Below are positions 36,880-49,260 of a stretch of 64,000 bases of DNA, one piece after another. A program made the position numbers and the translations under genes. Numbering within the stretch: position 1 is the stretch's first letter; each line of letters opens with the position of its first letter. This stretch comes from Chinchilla lanigera (Eukaryota > Chordata > Mammalia > Rodentia > Chinchillidae), in the NCBI RefSeq assembly GCF_000276665.1, contig NW_004955517.1, positions 2,231,279 to 2,295,278 of the forward strand, given 5' to 3'. The notes beneath the pieces were generated by a model, which had not been told where the DNA came from, did no database searches, and worked only from the letters and a program-made list of their open reading frames with translations.

Positions 36880-37347
36880 CCTTTCAAGCAACTAAAGCAG
36901 GAGTATGAAGAAGATAAAAATTATCATGACTAGAATAAGTACTTTTTATGCCATATGTCTCCTTTTGCATTCTACTAAGTTTGCACATTTTTCTTCCATC
37001 AGATGGATGTATTCTAACTACGCTGGCTTAAGTAATATCCTCTTCCCAGGAAATTTCTACATCATCAAATACTCCTTTAAACTTCTAGCAGGCTTCAGTT
37101 TAACATTCAGACTTCATATGTGTTTCTGGAATACAATTCTAACTCGACCATCATCTAAGTAGCAGATGCTAATACTAGGTTTTTATTAATAGTGCTATAT
37201 TTGGAGGCATTAAAGTATATAGATTCTGACAATAAAAACCTTGAAGGCCAGATGATCATCTTGTACCCAGAGTGAAATATTACCGTTTTTTATAGGTCTA
37301 GCTCTGAGGGCAGAAATTTCCAAGATGGCTTTGGAGATGTTTTCTTA

Positions 37348-37746
<399 letters not shown>

Positions 37747-37759
37747 TTACATAAGATAA

Positions 37760-38005
37760 ATTGTACTACCACTAATAATTATTAAGTGTTTACTGTGTCC
37801 CAGGGATAATGCCAAGAGTTTACAATCCTCATGGAGTAGTTTCTACAAGATTCCTGTAAAAAAGTTACTGCTATCATTCTATTTTAGATGGTAAAGTGAG
37901 ACACAGGATGGTACCCAGTTTATCTGAGACTACACAGGTGATTAGCAATGGCATCCTGACTACTTAATCTAAGCTCTTAACCACCATGCTGTGATTTCAA
38001 ACACT
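37760..38005 (-). repeat. MIR SINE
   Basis: 'taagtgtttactgtgtcccagggataatgcc' through 'taatctaagctcttaaccaccatgctgtg' spans most of a reverse MIR. Confidence 0.75.
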
Positions 38006-38254
38006 AAGAGAGATTGCCAGTTGACAAAGACTCCTAGGTGGCAATATTCATTTACGCACCTGGTTGTTAACGAATTTATGCATTATCTATTTTATGCCTG
38101 AAACTGTGTATCAAGTAGAAGACAGCAATAGCTACAGTGTTTTGGGTCTACTAAAGTTTTATATAAAGTTACCTCTACCACACGATTGTGGTAGATAGTA
38201 TTTGTAAAATTTTGATTAGCCTAGTTGTGGAGGCAGAAATTTACAAGATGGTTC

Positions 38255-38385
38255 ATAAATTAAATCTCCCATTTTAAAGTGAGGAAACCGAGGCCCCAAG
38301 AGGTACAAGGCAACACATAGAAAGTGTCAAAACCACAACACAGTTCTAGGTCTGCCTGACTCTCAAAAACTCCTGATATTTGTGC
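38255..38385 (-). repeat. MIR SINE
   Basis: 'cccattttaaagtgaggaaaccgaggcccc' followed by 'gttctaggtctgcctgactc' is a partial reverse MIR. Confidence 0.7.
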
Positions 38386-39410
38386 AGTGGAAAGAACTGT
38401 CTTTATTTTTACCAGGGAAAATCTCTCTGATGTAAGGGAATGACTTTTAGAGCAGCATCTCCAAACATCTGAAGGGACAACTTCTCAAGTCTTTTCTCAT
38501 GACTCAGAGAGGATAACATTGTCTAAGAGCTAAGCAGACCACACCCTAACAGAGTAGGACAATTTTTCAGGTTTCCTCTGTTTATATTTGACTACTGTAA
38601 AAGCAGTATGTGCTGCTTACCTAAAATAATAAAAACACACACCTAGAAATGGAAATTATAAATTTCACACATCGACAGAAACAGGCTACTCTTTTACTCT
38701 AAACAATAAATCACCCACATGGAAAATGCATTTCTTTCCTGCCAGGACGTAGCGTGTCCCACGTGCTGGTTGTCATCTCCCAGCGGAGTGTGTGAGAGAT
38801 GGTCTTCCAGACCCTATGCTCTACACCGGGGCCCTCACACTGCACAGAGGCTGTTTGGTTCTAGAGGTGCTAGGTGACCCTTGTGGTGCCTGCTTGCAGG
38901 GCCAGGTAACCAGGAGTGGCCAAGTCTCCCTAGCAGTTGGCCCATCCAGCAACTGTTGTGATTTATGTAACTCACTAGTTTAGTTTTTTATGTTGATGTT
39001 TGAGTATTTTGACTATTTCAGCAGAACTCATGGTCTGTTTACAGGGTTTGCGGCTTGGGTATTTTAATATTGTTCTTTACTTTGTCTTCTGCACCCGCCC
39101 TTCTTTCCCCTTTCTTTCCTTCTCATTTTTGATTAGCTTCATCGTGAGTTTTCTACCTTTGTAAGCCATCTTAAGACCTTTGTGGACTGAAACAGAGGAA
39201 ATAAACAAGTAAATAAATGCTATGTTTATCACTGTTTCTAACATTTATGAGAACATTTGAAATTTAAAAAACTCCAATGAATGGGTTTGGATTAAAAGTT
39301 GGAAGAATGGTGACAAATAAAGTACAGTGATTGTGTCAAATTACAACTTTCTGTTATGTATGATGTGATACTTCTTCTCATTCATTCATTCGCTCACACA
39401 TTCAAGTGGT
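38386..39410. other. SYNPR: Intronic DNA, nothing recognised
   Basis: No repeat or coding signal was recognised in this 1 kb. Confidence 0.5.
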
Positions 39411-39411
39411 T

Positions 39412-39604
39412 TTTAAAAATTTTTTGGTGATCCTGTGGAGTGAACCCAGGGCCTTCCAACTGAGCTACATCCCCGGCCCCTTTTATTCTTTTTATTTTGA
39501 GACATGGTCTCTCTAAGTTCTAGGCTGGACTTGAACTTGCAGCCATCCCTCTCATCCTCCCAGAGGTGCTGGGGTTACAGGCATGTGCTTCCAAGCCCAG
39601 CTCA
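39412..39604 (-). repeat. B4-like SINE (ID joined to B1)
   Basis: An ID half ('gtgaacccagggccttccaactgagctacatccccggcccc') is followed by a B1 half ('gagacatggtctctctaagttctaggctgg...ggggttacaggcatgtgc'). Confidence 0.8.
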
Positions 39605-39884
39605 GACGGTGAATGTTGATTAATGTGAGAAGTCTTGAGCAAAGCCTTATGGGACATAAAAACATGCAGAATGAGAACTCTGCTTTTGCTATCACGTATT
39701 TGCTCGGGCCCATAGTTAACATATAACCCAACTCCGCAGAGTGGTGGTCATATTATTGGAAGCAGACTTGGTCTTCTGCACCCATCCTTGTGGGAGGCCA
39801 GTAGGATGGTAAGACAAGAAGAGTGCAGGAAGGACCTTTCAGTTGGAAGTGGGAGAAAATCATGCCAACCCTTTTAGATTTATT

Positions 39885-40105
39885 TTTCAAATACTAGTAA
39901 TACCTAGTATTTATTGAGCACTTACTAGGATAGTTCCTAGTCCACATGTATTAGCTCATTTAATCCTGACAGCAGCACAGGGTGTCAGTCCTGCCCTCAC
40001 TGTGCCATCGAGGAAACAGAAAGACCAAGAGGTTAAATGGTGTGGCCAAAGTCACAAACTAGTAGGTGGAGGACCAGGATGCTGTGCACGGCCACTTGCC
40101 TCTGC
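39885..40105 (-). repeat. MIR SINE
   Basis: 'agtatttattgagcacttactagg', 'gtattagctcatttaatcctgacagcagc' and 'aagaggttaaatggtgtggcc' are a well-kept reverse MIR. Confidence 0.8.
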
Positions 40106-40304
40106 TTAAAAAGTTTTTCCAAGGATGAACGTGAAGTCCTACTTGATTTAAATAAGGAAAATAGTAATGAAGCATCATGATTGTGGCCCAGGATCTGTGA
40201 CACTGGACTAAGGATGGTGTTTTGGGAGGCTGACCCAACCTTGCTCTCCTAGTGCCATCTTGTAAAGAGGGATCTGTGTGAATTATCTCTTCACTGAGTT
40301 CAAA

Positions 40305-40525
40305 TCTTGGACTCTGTCTTCAGACAGACCTGGGTTTGAATCCTCAGTCCTATGCCTACCAGCCTTGTGTGCTTAGGGGAGTTGCCAGACATCTTGAAGC
40401 CTCATTTTGCCTCTCAGTAAGTGGGGATAATAACAGTACCTTCCTTGTAGCAGGGTGGTGAGGATCAAAAAGATACAACAAATAAAATGAGTTTCACTCT
40501 CCTAGCAAAGAGTCAGTGATCAGTG
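40305..40525 (+). repeat. MIR SINE
   Basis: 'acctgggtttgaatcctcagtcc', 'agcctcattttgcctctcagtaag', 'ggggataataacagtacc' and 'tggtgaggatc' follow MIR order. Confidence 0.8.
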
Positions 40526-40789
40526 AATAGAAACTTGAACAGTCACCCACAAAAGCAATGTCATCACCACTAATACAGACACTCTGCTGCCCTGGTCAGG
40601 AGCTTCCAGCCTCACAGTCTCCCTTAGGCAATTTGTGTCTACAGAGGTGGAAAGATGGAGATTTTGAACAAGATTGTAAAGTGCAGCATCTAAACATAAT
40701 TTCAAAGTTGGAAATTAGGTATATGCCCAACAATATGGAAATCAGTGTACATCCATTGAAGATAACGCTGCAGAACATTACTTATTGAC

Positions 40790-41240
40790 AAAGTTCATTT
40801 ATTCCAGCGCAGCAGGGAGAACAATTCTACTTAACTTGAGTTCAGCTCAGCGCATACATCCTCTGCTCCAAACTGCCATCGCGCCCACCTCCTCAGAATG
40901 ACAGCCCCAGGGGCCGGGGCTCCTAGGAGCCTCGTGGCGGCTCTGACCGTCTCTGTCACCTGGGTCTCTGCTCCACTCTTCCACCCTTCCCGCCAGCCTC
41001 ATGGACCACTCACCTATGTTCAAACCCACTGGGAACAAGCGCGACTCGGAGTCACCTGGGACTGACCCTCCCCCCTCGTATCAACTTGGCTTCGCCCCTT
41101 CTCCCTTAAAGTCTCTGCTCTTGTACCATACCTAGGTACCTTCTTGACAACCGTATATAACGGACATCCCCCAATTAAATTCCCTTTTGACTTTAATTTT
41201 AACCCTTACATGTCTAGTGTTCCATTTTTTAGATAGCCAT
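40790..41240 (+). repeat. Possible LTR-like GC-rich segment
   Basis: A GC-rich block (40850-41100) is followed by a TATA-like box (GTATATAAC near 41152) and AATTAAA about 20 bases later, then T-rich sequence. The layout resembles the 3' half of an LTR, but no partner copy or flanking repeat is visible. Confidence 0.3.
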
Positions 41241-41711
41241 TACAATGGAATGTAATGACATTTTTTTTCTCTTCAAATTCTTATTCCTTGAATTTCTCTA
41301 GGTAACATATATAAGTTCCGTGCAAAAATTTTAAAAAATTGCCATCTTTGGCATAGGTGGGTTAATCGTCCCAGTTTTCCCTTTACTCGCTGATATACTT
41401 GCTTTTTAATTGTCTCCATCTCCCCGAGCTAAAAGGTAAGCATCTCAGGGGTAACTTTGTCAGTAATGACCCATAGCAGGTCCCAGTAAATATGTCTTAA
41501 ATGAATGAATATAAAAGGAAATATTTCTGATGGATTGATCAGTGGAAATAGCAGGGCAGGGCTCTGCCTGAGGTAGGAATGGCCTTGGTACTCGCTCTCC
41601 CTCTGTACAAAATCCCTTCCCTGGACATCCCAGCCATGTGACGTGTGGCTTATCAGGTTCCCATTAATGGTTGCCTCTCCTAAAATGCTAAAATGGTTGC
41701 TGTCCTAGAGT

Positions 41712-41842
41712 TTTCTTTCTTTCTTTCTGATAGGGTATTATCATGCAGTTCAGACTGGTCTTGAACTCACTATGTAGCCCAGGCTGGCTTTGAACTTGTG
41801 TTGATCTTCCTGTCTCAGCCTCCTGAGTAATAAGATTTAGAG
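41712..41842 (-). repeat. B1 SINE, first part, split by L1
   Basis: 'cttgaactcactatgtagcccaggctggc' and 'tcctgtctcagcctcctgagtaataagatttagag' are an antisense B1. It breaks off at the L1 insertion, and the remainder resumes at 42315. Confidence 0.88.
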
Positions 41843-42314
41843 CTGTGAACTAGAGACCATACTCATAAGTGAAATACATCAAACATACATGTGCAAGCAC
41901 CTCATTGTTTCACTAGTGTAAAACCTGAAAGAGTTAATTTAAACTCGGAGGTATGATAGACATTGTGAAATGATAGGAAAGCACTCAAGGGTAAAGGGCA
42001 ACTGGGATGTGGGAAAAGAGAAGGGAAAGAAGGAGAAATTTTGTATGTATGTATATACAGGATAGTTAACTTGGTTGTTCTACTGTCTTATATTTCTTTG
42101 CTGAAAGAAACTGTCAATAAGTCCTTGGTTGATCAATATTGCATGACTCTATCTGTTTTCATGAGAAACCACTTTGAAGATATCAATATGTAATACAGCA
42201 AGCATTGTTAATTTCCTACCACTTTGTAACTCCTTATTGTCTGTACTGTTCTTTTGCTATTTTGTAAAAGATTGTCTGTCTGTTAATGTTTTCCTCCTTT
42301 TATTAAAAAAAAAA
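41843..42314 (+). mobile_element. Short L1 3' insertion inside a B1
   Basis: This 472-base, 5'-truncated L1 3' end starts 'ctgtgaactagagaccatactcataagtg' and ends in an A-tract. The target duplication AAGATTTAGAG is found at 41832-41842 and 42315-42325. The insertion splits a B1 whose two halves read continuously across it. Confidence 0.9.
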
Positions 42315-42352
42315 AAGATTTAGAGGCGTGGACCACCACATGTGGCTTCTCT
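42315..42352 (-). repeat. B1 SINE, second part
   Basis: It continues the split B1 with 'gatttagaggcgtggaccaccacatgtggc', the antisense form of the B1 head. Confidence 0.85.
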
Positions 42353-44990
42353 CACTTTTCTTTCCCAATATTTTTCACAGTTTGAAAATATGTTCTCTTG
42401 CTTACCTACTTCTCCCAGTAACGTGTCAGCTTCACAGGGCTGAGGTGTCTGCCTTGCTCATTGCTTAGTCTTGGTGGAGGGGTCATCATTAACATTTGTT
42501 GAGCGGACTAATGAATTAGTGGAAGAATTAGCAAATATAGAAAATGGTCCCAATTTTGTGAAGAATGTATCTTTATGTATATAACGTAGGCTAAGAATTC
42601 ACCAAGTGGTAATGGTAGGATTAGAGATGACCTTTACCTTGTTTACATAAGCTTGTCTATTTTTAAACATATTTTATAACAGAATATAGCAATGTGCCCA
42701 AGACGCTGACTGATACCGCAGTGGCTCTCCCAGACAGAACTTCAGAAGGTGGTACTAGTCCTTACAGCAGCACCAAGACTCATAATTAGATTAAATAATA
42801 AATATTAGAGTTGAGAGTATTTACACTACAGTGTTTCAAAAAGTAGGCTCAAGCCTGGCTTTCTATAAGAAAAGCATGAAGATAGTGCCAGCTAAATTGA
42901 AATTTTTTGGCTCTTTGCTTCAAACACAAACATGCTTTGGGGCTGCCTCGCAGACAGCCAGACGTGGAGCAAATACTGGACCCCACTTTCCTCTCACTCT
43001 CCAGTCTCCTGCTGAGGCTTACCCAACCGGGATCTGGGAGGTGGGGAGCCCACGGACTTGAGACCCGCGGTTCCCTCCTGGGTCAGGAGAGCAGAGCTGT
43101 CCTGAGCTGATGGCTTCTCATGTCCTCCCAGTATTGCCTGGAGAGCAGGGCCCCTGCAGAGCACCTACAGGCGTCATTACCCGTGGGGCCTGGGTACTTG
43201 TACTTGCTCTCTTTTACTTACCGGACACGGAAGCACAGACAGGAGAAACACTTATTAGTACCCTACTTTATTACTGTAGCGCACCATGAGCATTCCAAAA
43301 ATGTAGAGGAAAATACACTCTTGGTGTCTTTCATGTGGATAATTACTCTATTTGGTCTTCTCTGAGTTTTAGTCAGTTTAGTACTACCTAAATTTTTTTT
43401 ATTTTAGCCTATGTTAATGTTTAATATTTCACTTGAAGCTAATTATGCTTCTCACACAAATAGTTACCTTAGAAAGAAATTATACATATATTAAAAATGT
43501 TAAATCAACATAGCTTCCTGTAAATAGAAGAAAACCGCAAGCATAAATGTTAGACTGAAAATGAAACACTTTAAATTCTAGTTAGCTATGTTTGCCCAAG
43601 GCTTTGGAATCTGGGACCTTTGTTAAACTGGGAAATGAACAGGTGTTAGAGGGATATTAATGGATATTACTAGCACAGCCTAATTGAAGGGCTTGAAGTT
43701 AAAATATGGAGTTGCTTTCTTGTTCATGCTTTTAATGCCGTATTAATGATTGCCTAAGCCATTCTCTGGGCCAGCAGAGGTGACCGGTTCACACTTGGGA
43801 GTGACTTCCTTCTGAGGGTGAAGACAAGCTTCCAGTTGTTTGCAAATGCAATTCCATTCCTTGTCTATGTAATGGAGCTAGTGTATGTGTGGAACATGAG
43901 TGTGCAACGTTCACTATAGGACTTTCTGGTGCCTGTATTAAGCTCTGAAGGTATCTTCTGCTAGCTTTGTTTGTATGTTTGTCTTCATGAAGGGAGCAGC
44001 TTGTTGTTCCAAAAGTCTCCTTCTTTGGGATCTATGTGCTCCCATAAAACCCCAGGAAGCAGCCAGAGGGGGCATTAGCAACCCCTAGCAAATGCACTTA
44101 AGAGGGTTAAGTAATTGATTTGCCATGGCTCATTAAATGGTTTGCAAGTCTACTCTGAGCTCCTGATTTCATCTGGTACCCAAAGAACTCTGATAGCAAT
44201 CTGGCTGCGTTTGTGCAGAATATTTGGTGTCTCTTCAGGGAAACAAGAAACTGTTTCCTCAGCAAAGAACAGGCTGGCTAGTATGGGCTGGGTGCTTTCA
44301 CTCCATGCAGTTTTCTGGGAGTGTCTTGTTGCCCTCCTAAGTTGCTGCTAGCAAACTTCTTTCTGTGCCAGAATGTATTTTAATATAATAAAGCCTTTGG
44401 GCCTGGATCACTCTGGGGCATACAGGAGGGAGTCACCCTGAGGGACAGAAAACTGAACTGTTTCAGAACCAGGAAAATTCATTTCCACCTGTCACCATAG
44501 CACCAATTGATACTAGCAAACATAACCAATTATTCCATTTCTACTGACTAGCAAATACTGCCAGTATTTTAGTACAAGGCTGTATTGTTTGTTTCGCCTG
44601 GCTTTGCTATTTTTTCTTACTGACACTGCTGAGAGCCTGCAGATGGGTCAGTGTGAGTCCTCAGTGCAAGCAGACTCCCTTTGCTAACTGGCTCTGGCAT
44701 CTCAGAAGGATGCAGTGCACTAGAAACACAAAACCTTGGGAGACGGCTGCTCCGTGGAGGGCGGAGTCCTGGCGTTGCCTCAGAAGAGAGAAGAGTCAAG
44801 CAGGGGCTGGATAGGACACCTTCAGTCCTTCGATTTACAGGTTTGTTTCATGGTTTCATTGGAAATATGAAATAGCTGGTGAAGATTTAGGTTAAAAATC
44901 GAATACAGTAAAAGACATAGTGCCACTGATTGCTGCTCCAAACACTTCCCCACACTTCCAACATGCTTATCCCACATTCCGGCCACTTTC
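42353..44990. other. SYNPR: Intronic DNA, repeat-poor
   Basis: No mobile element was recognised over about 2.6 kb. The part at 43540-43800 is A/T-rich with homeodomain-like TAAT cores ('tgccgtattaatgattgcc') and might be conserved non-coding DNA. Open frames here match nothing known. Confidence 0.45.
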
Positions 44991-45026
44991 TGCAGCAGTT
45001 CTGGAAGTTCTCTCTCGAGTGTCTTT

Positions 45027-45122
45027 TTTTTTTTTTTGGTTTTTCTTCGGTACCGGGAACCGAACTCACGACCTTGCACTTGCCAGGCAGGCGCTTTGCC
45101 ACTGAGCTAAATCCCCAGCCCC
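45027..45122 (-). mobile_element. ID SINE with target duplication
   Basis: A T-run (antisense A-tail) is followed by 'taccgggaaccgaactcacgaccttgcacttgccaggcaggcgc' and 'cactgagctaaatccccagcccc'. The duplication CTCGAGTGTCTTT is at 45014-45026 and 45123-45135, perfect over 13 bases. The short open frames across it are read-through of the SINE. Confidence 0.93.
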
Positions 45123-45439
45123 CTCGAGTGTCTTTATGAGATGCAATCAAAGCTACGGAAAATGTCACTGCCACGTGCCCTAAGAACATGATCTGTCCCC
45201 ATCCATCTTTTTTTAAAAATTCATTTTAAAAATAAAAGAAGGAAAACATATTAACAGACAGACATCCCAGCAGATCTGGCACCATGTGACTTCTGGGCTC
45301 TTCCTCAGAATACGAATGACCATGAAAGGTGAACACTTTGAATCCATTAAGGACATCGAGGCAGCCACAACAGTGCAACTGACACACGCCCATATAATGA
45401 CTTTTGGGATCCCTAGGGTTTTAACAATGCTATCGCTAA

Positions 45440-45625
45440 AGAGCATTTGATTTTCACCACAGCTGTTGAGAGCATGAAGATACTCATTGGATTCATTTTA
45501 CAGAGGAGGAAGCCAGATGCAGGGATGTTAAGTGATGTGCTCATGTTGTCGCAGGTAATTAGGATTTGAATCCAGAACTTTGGAATCCCTGTTTAGTGAA
45601 CGGTTTCTCATTATATCCAGGTTTC
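45440..45625 (-). repeat. MIR SINE
   Basis: 'cattttacagaggaggaagccagatgcagg', then 'taattaggatttgaatccagaactttggaatccc', are a reverse MIR. Confidence 0.75.
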
Positions 45626-46295
45626 CTGAGATTGGTTTACCAATGACACCAAGCTGCCGAGGGAGGAAAGTGTTCTCCTTGACAATGTTCTTTCAGACTG
45701 AATGGTAAAGGAGAAAACCTCAGTTGGGTGCAAATCTGTCTGTAGCGTCTATTTGGCAAGTGCTAATCTCTTTCTATTTTTAATCAAAGATAACTGGCCC
45801 CAGGATCACAACTTTTCAGACAAGCAATGATACCTAGCTAGAACGTAGCACTGTTGGGTTTTTTATTGATTATTTCTGTTTGTTTTGGGCATACCATTTT
45901 GTCTTTTGCATACTGGGTTTCTACATCCAGTGATGGTACCAGGTTTTATTAAAATAGATTTTCTTTAACTTGAGAAAGTAATTTAATTTAAACAATAGTG
46001 AATGCTGGGTAGCCAGGTGACAGGAGCAGGGAATGAGAATGCTGGAGCCCCGGAGGGGCTGTGTGGCACCTACCAGCCCAGTGTGCGAGCACTGAGACAC
46101 TGCCTCTTGGAAATCTAAGGCTGGCCACAGCTGGACGCCTTGAGTGCAATTTTAAATTTTGTAGTAGACACGTCTTTAAGAAATCAAAAACAAATCAGTG
46201 CAATTAATCACATTAGTATATTACATATTAAAACAGTAAAATGCAACCTATCATATTTTCACTTCATATAATCATCCTAAACTCATTAATAAGCA
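45626..46295. other. SYNPR: Intronic DNA, nothing recognised
   Basis: No gene or clear repeat was recognised. Confidence 0.45.
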
Positions 46296-46309
46296 AGTCA
46301 ATGTGATCC

Positions 46310-46625
46310 AAGGATGGGGAAGAAAAGGCAGAGGGGAAGCAGAAAAAGGGAAGCAGGAGGGGACAGGAAAGGCTGGGGATTTAGCTCAGTGGCACAAAAC
46401 CTGCCTGGTAAGTGCAAGGTTGTGAGTTCGATTCCTGGTACTGGAAAAAAAGACAAAAAAAAAAAAAAAAAAAACCCAGGAGGGGACAGGAATGGGGGAT
46501 GGGGAAGGAGGGTGAAGAAGGAGAAGCAGGGAGAATGGGAAAGAGAAAGGAAGGGGAGGAGCAGCAGAGGGGAGGAGCAGGAGACGGCATCTGCAGAAAG
46601 AAAGAAAGGGAAGAGGAACAGAAGA
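46310..46625 (+). repeat. G/A-rich low-complexity tract
   Basis: Long purine-only runs of GAGGGG/GGAAG/AGAAGG type occur on both sides of the ID insertion. Glu/Lys/Arg-rich or Ser/Pro-rich open frames here are composition artefacts. Confidence 0.85.
46371..46476 (+). mobile_element. ID SINE with 16-base target duplication
   Basis: 'ggctggggatttagctcagtgg' (pol III box A-like) and 'ggttgtgagttcgattcctgg' (box B-like) are followed by an A-rich tail. The flanks CAGGAGGGGACAGGAA at 46354-46369 and 46477-46492 are identical, so the insertion looks recent. It landed in a G/A-rich tract. Confidence 0.95.
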
Positions 46626-46664
46626 TTCAGAGGCCCTGTCACGAGCAGCACTCATCACTTGGAG

Positions 46665-46830
46665 TACTAGGACTGCGCTAAAGGCTTTACAGTTCCGTCC
46701 TATTTACCCAGATGGCGACTGTGCAGCAGGCATTTTTCCTGCTGCATGGGTCAGAAAACTGAAACTTGGTTTCCAGAGGTAAATTCAATGAGTCTAGACC
46801 AGTTTTGGAGTCTTCACTCCTAGGAAACCG
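46665..46830 (-). repeat. MIR SINE fragment
   Basis: 'aaaggctttacagttccgtcctatttaccc' and 'gggtcagaaaactgaaacttgg' resemble a reverse MIR. Confidence 0.5.
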
Positions 46831-47005
46831 GATTCCCTCGTCCCCATGTGGAGTGTGCTTTGGCAGATCCTATTAATCCCAGAACTCACAACCTGGTGGT
46901 TGCCAGCAAGCTAGAGAGGGTCTCTGGGATGGCCAAACACTGATTTATGTTGCAAATCAATGGCTTACGTTACATGTCTTAGTCTCACAATCAACAAAGG
47001 GTAAC

Positions 47006-47425
47006 TGATATGGTTTGTGTCTAGATGTCCCCCAAAGCCTCATGCTGTCAGGGGGACAGAGTTTTCAGAGGTGGCTGAATCTCAAGTGTGTGATGCTGGA
47101 AATAAGGGTGTGTGATTATTAAGTCAGTCCTGATTGGTTTGGCACAGTTCTGGCTCAGACAGGGGGTATGAGTGCTACACCTGTCCTAAGGCCAGTAGCC
47201 TACATACACTATATGAGACAGAAAGAGGCTTGTCTCTCCCTGTTTGTTGCTTTTGCTGTCTTCCACCACCATGAACTTTGCCCCTCTGCCGTGTGCCACC
47301 CTGCCTCAGTGCCAGCTGACTATGGAGTGAAATCTCTACAAACTGTGAGCTAAATAAACCTTTCCTCCCTTAACTTGTGGGTGTTGGGGTATTATGTCTC
47401 AGTAATGACATAAGTAACTAACACA
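47006..47425 (+). repeat. Solo MaLR-type LTR
   Basis: The 420-base TG...CA element begins TGATATGGTTTGTGTC. The poly(A) region reads 'gtgagctaaataaacctttcctccc', followed by 'gggtattatgtctcagtaatgac'. The flanks GTAAC (47001-47005) and GTAAG (47426-47430) look like a 5-base duplication with one change. It is related to the LTR at 36494-36879. Confidence 0.78.
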
Positions 47426-47663
47426 GTAAGAGAGGTCAAGCCATCAAGTTTGTTGATCTTTATTAGAGGAGAGAAACGTGAAGCTAGGTAGCCCTTAATA
47501 ATAGCTGAATAGCCAGCTCCATGGGGCTTTGGATAGGAGTCACTCCTCTCACATTCTGGGAGAAAATTTCCCAGTTTGTTTGTTTATTTGATGATTGCCA
47601 GTCCTGATTGTTTCTGCTTCAACCTCACCTTGGTTCTTTTTTCTAATACCTAAGAGTTGGAGT

Positions 47664-47979
47664 TGTAGCAGAAAATCCACCCTCGCCCCACTGGTACACT
47701 TCAGTTCCTTGGGTGTGCAGGTAATAACTGCTGTTCCAAATCTGGTTGCTCCTGTCTCTTAGCAACAGCTGGTCACTGTGATGCACATGGTATGAACAAA
47801 TCCCCAACTGACAAGCCATTCTGCCTCTGTCCTTCCTGCTTGCTTGTCCAGGGTAAGCCTTAGACCACCAGAGATGAGGGCCTGATATTTTAGGAGTGAT
47901 CCCAGTCAGAGCCCGACAACATTAATGAATCTGCCTCCAAATCCTGGGTGTTTCTTTGGTATTTCTTCTTGTCACTGCA
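47664..47979 (+). repeat. 5' LTR of the endogenous retrovirus
   Basis: It starts TGTAGCAGAAAATCC and ends CACTGCA. It shares with the 3' LTR 'aaatccccaactgacaagccattctgcc', 'agaccaccagagat' and 'aatctgcctccaaatcc'. The TATA-like and poly(A) positions have decayed (TATGAA; AATGAA). Confidence 0.85.
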
Positions 47980-49099
47980 TCTGATGCATTGACCAGGAAG
48001 GCCTACCATGTTGACCATTTTGGTCATTGGTCATGGCCCTCCTGGATGGAGCAAAGACTTCTACAAGTCCAAGGGGAAGGCATACCCTCCAGATTTCTCA
48101 AGTCCCCTTGGAGGAGGAATTCTAGCTCCCTCCTTGAGCAGCTTACTTCAGACTCCAAAGGAGGAAGGATGCAATCTATCTGTCTGTCTGTGTCTGCCAG
48201 CCAGCTCTCTTGATTCTAGTAAGACTACTAGGGGCATCCCCATTAGTCAGTCTGTCAGTCCTGCACAATTCAAGAAGAAGAGCTTGATCAACCCTGTTAG
48301 TTAAGGCCCCCCTCAGGATAGGGGTTGGAATATTTAACCTCTGTGTGCCTGCTGAATGAATGTGTGAGTGGAACAGACAGCGTAAGCAGTAGGCTGCTCT
48401 GTCTGTGTACCAAGACTGGGAAGCACTGGTCATGATGACTGGACTCTCACCTGCGGTTCCCTGGCAATTGACATAAGGCACAATGGAGTCCTCACACCTT
48501 CCTTAGCTAAGTCCTGCCTGAGTTGCCAAGAGGGGCACAGCCAGGTGGGCATCTGAATGGTCTCTCTGAGGGGCACCTTCCCTTTGTGTGTTGCACCATT
48601 GTTCAAGGGTACAGAACACACATGCAGAAAGTCAGAGAGGGGAAGTAATTAGGCAAAACCCACACACAGTCCCTGACTGCAGAAAAAAGAGCTTTTATGG
48701 AGTTAAAATAAAACCAAAGCACTCCCTGCATTTCCAAGAAAAAAAGGAAAAAGAGGCCCATTCTTCCCTAGAGTTCTACCATGGCACCCTTGCTGGATGC
48801 TGCAGCTGCTGCCAACAGTCTCACCCCCACCTGCTCCTGACTCCTCTATTTCCAGCCAACTGAGCCAGTTCAAGGTCATTGCCTGCATTCGGCCACAGAG
48901 CCCCCCGCCCCAGACATGCCTATCCTGGTCAGATGGCGTCATCTAACGCCCACCTAAGATGACTGTCAGCAATTCCTTCTGAGTTCCACATTTTGAGTGA
49001 GGAAAATTGGACTGTCAACCCTGACAAATAAGTTGCACCCTGTCAGGCCTGAATAGATAGCACAGACCAAGCTTTTTCAAACTGGGCCCCTGAGAGCCC

Positions 49100-49260
49100 A
49101 TGGTCATTGCCAAAGTCAGGGGAAAACCTGTGAATTTCCTGATAGACAATGTAACAGAACTCTCTGCCTTCAAAAGTTCCCTCTGTCAAAAAATTACCAT
49201 CACCACGGCACCTGGGACACTTGCCTCTCACCCCTTATGCCAGGTACAAACTTGCAGCCT
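49100..49260 (+). pseudogene. Retroviral protease-like remnant
   Basis: The translated stretch reads GKPVNFLIDNVTELSAF. The spacing and surrounding residues suit a retroviral aspartic protease active-site region, but the expected Asp-Thr/Ser-Gly triad reads Asp-Asn-Val, so the active site is lost. The frame continues only to a stop at 49375. Confidence 0.55.

Noticed and set aside
46379..46440. tRNA gene-like sequence
   Set aside because: It has box A/B-like motifs, but the A-tail, target duplications and similar copies elsewhere show an ID SINE.
46298..46681. Several 69-118-codon frames on both strands
   Set aside because: They arise from a purine-rich tract and an ID element; their composition is simple Glu/Lys/Arg or Ser/Pro/Phe.
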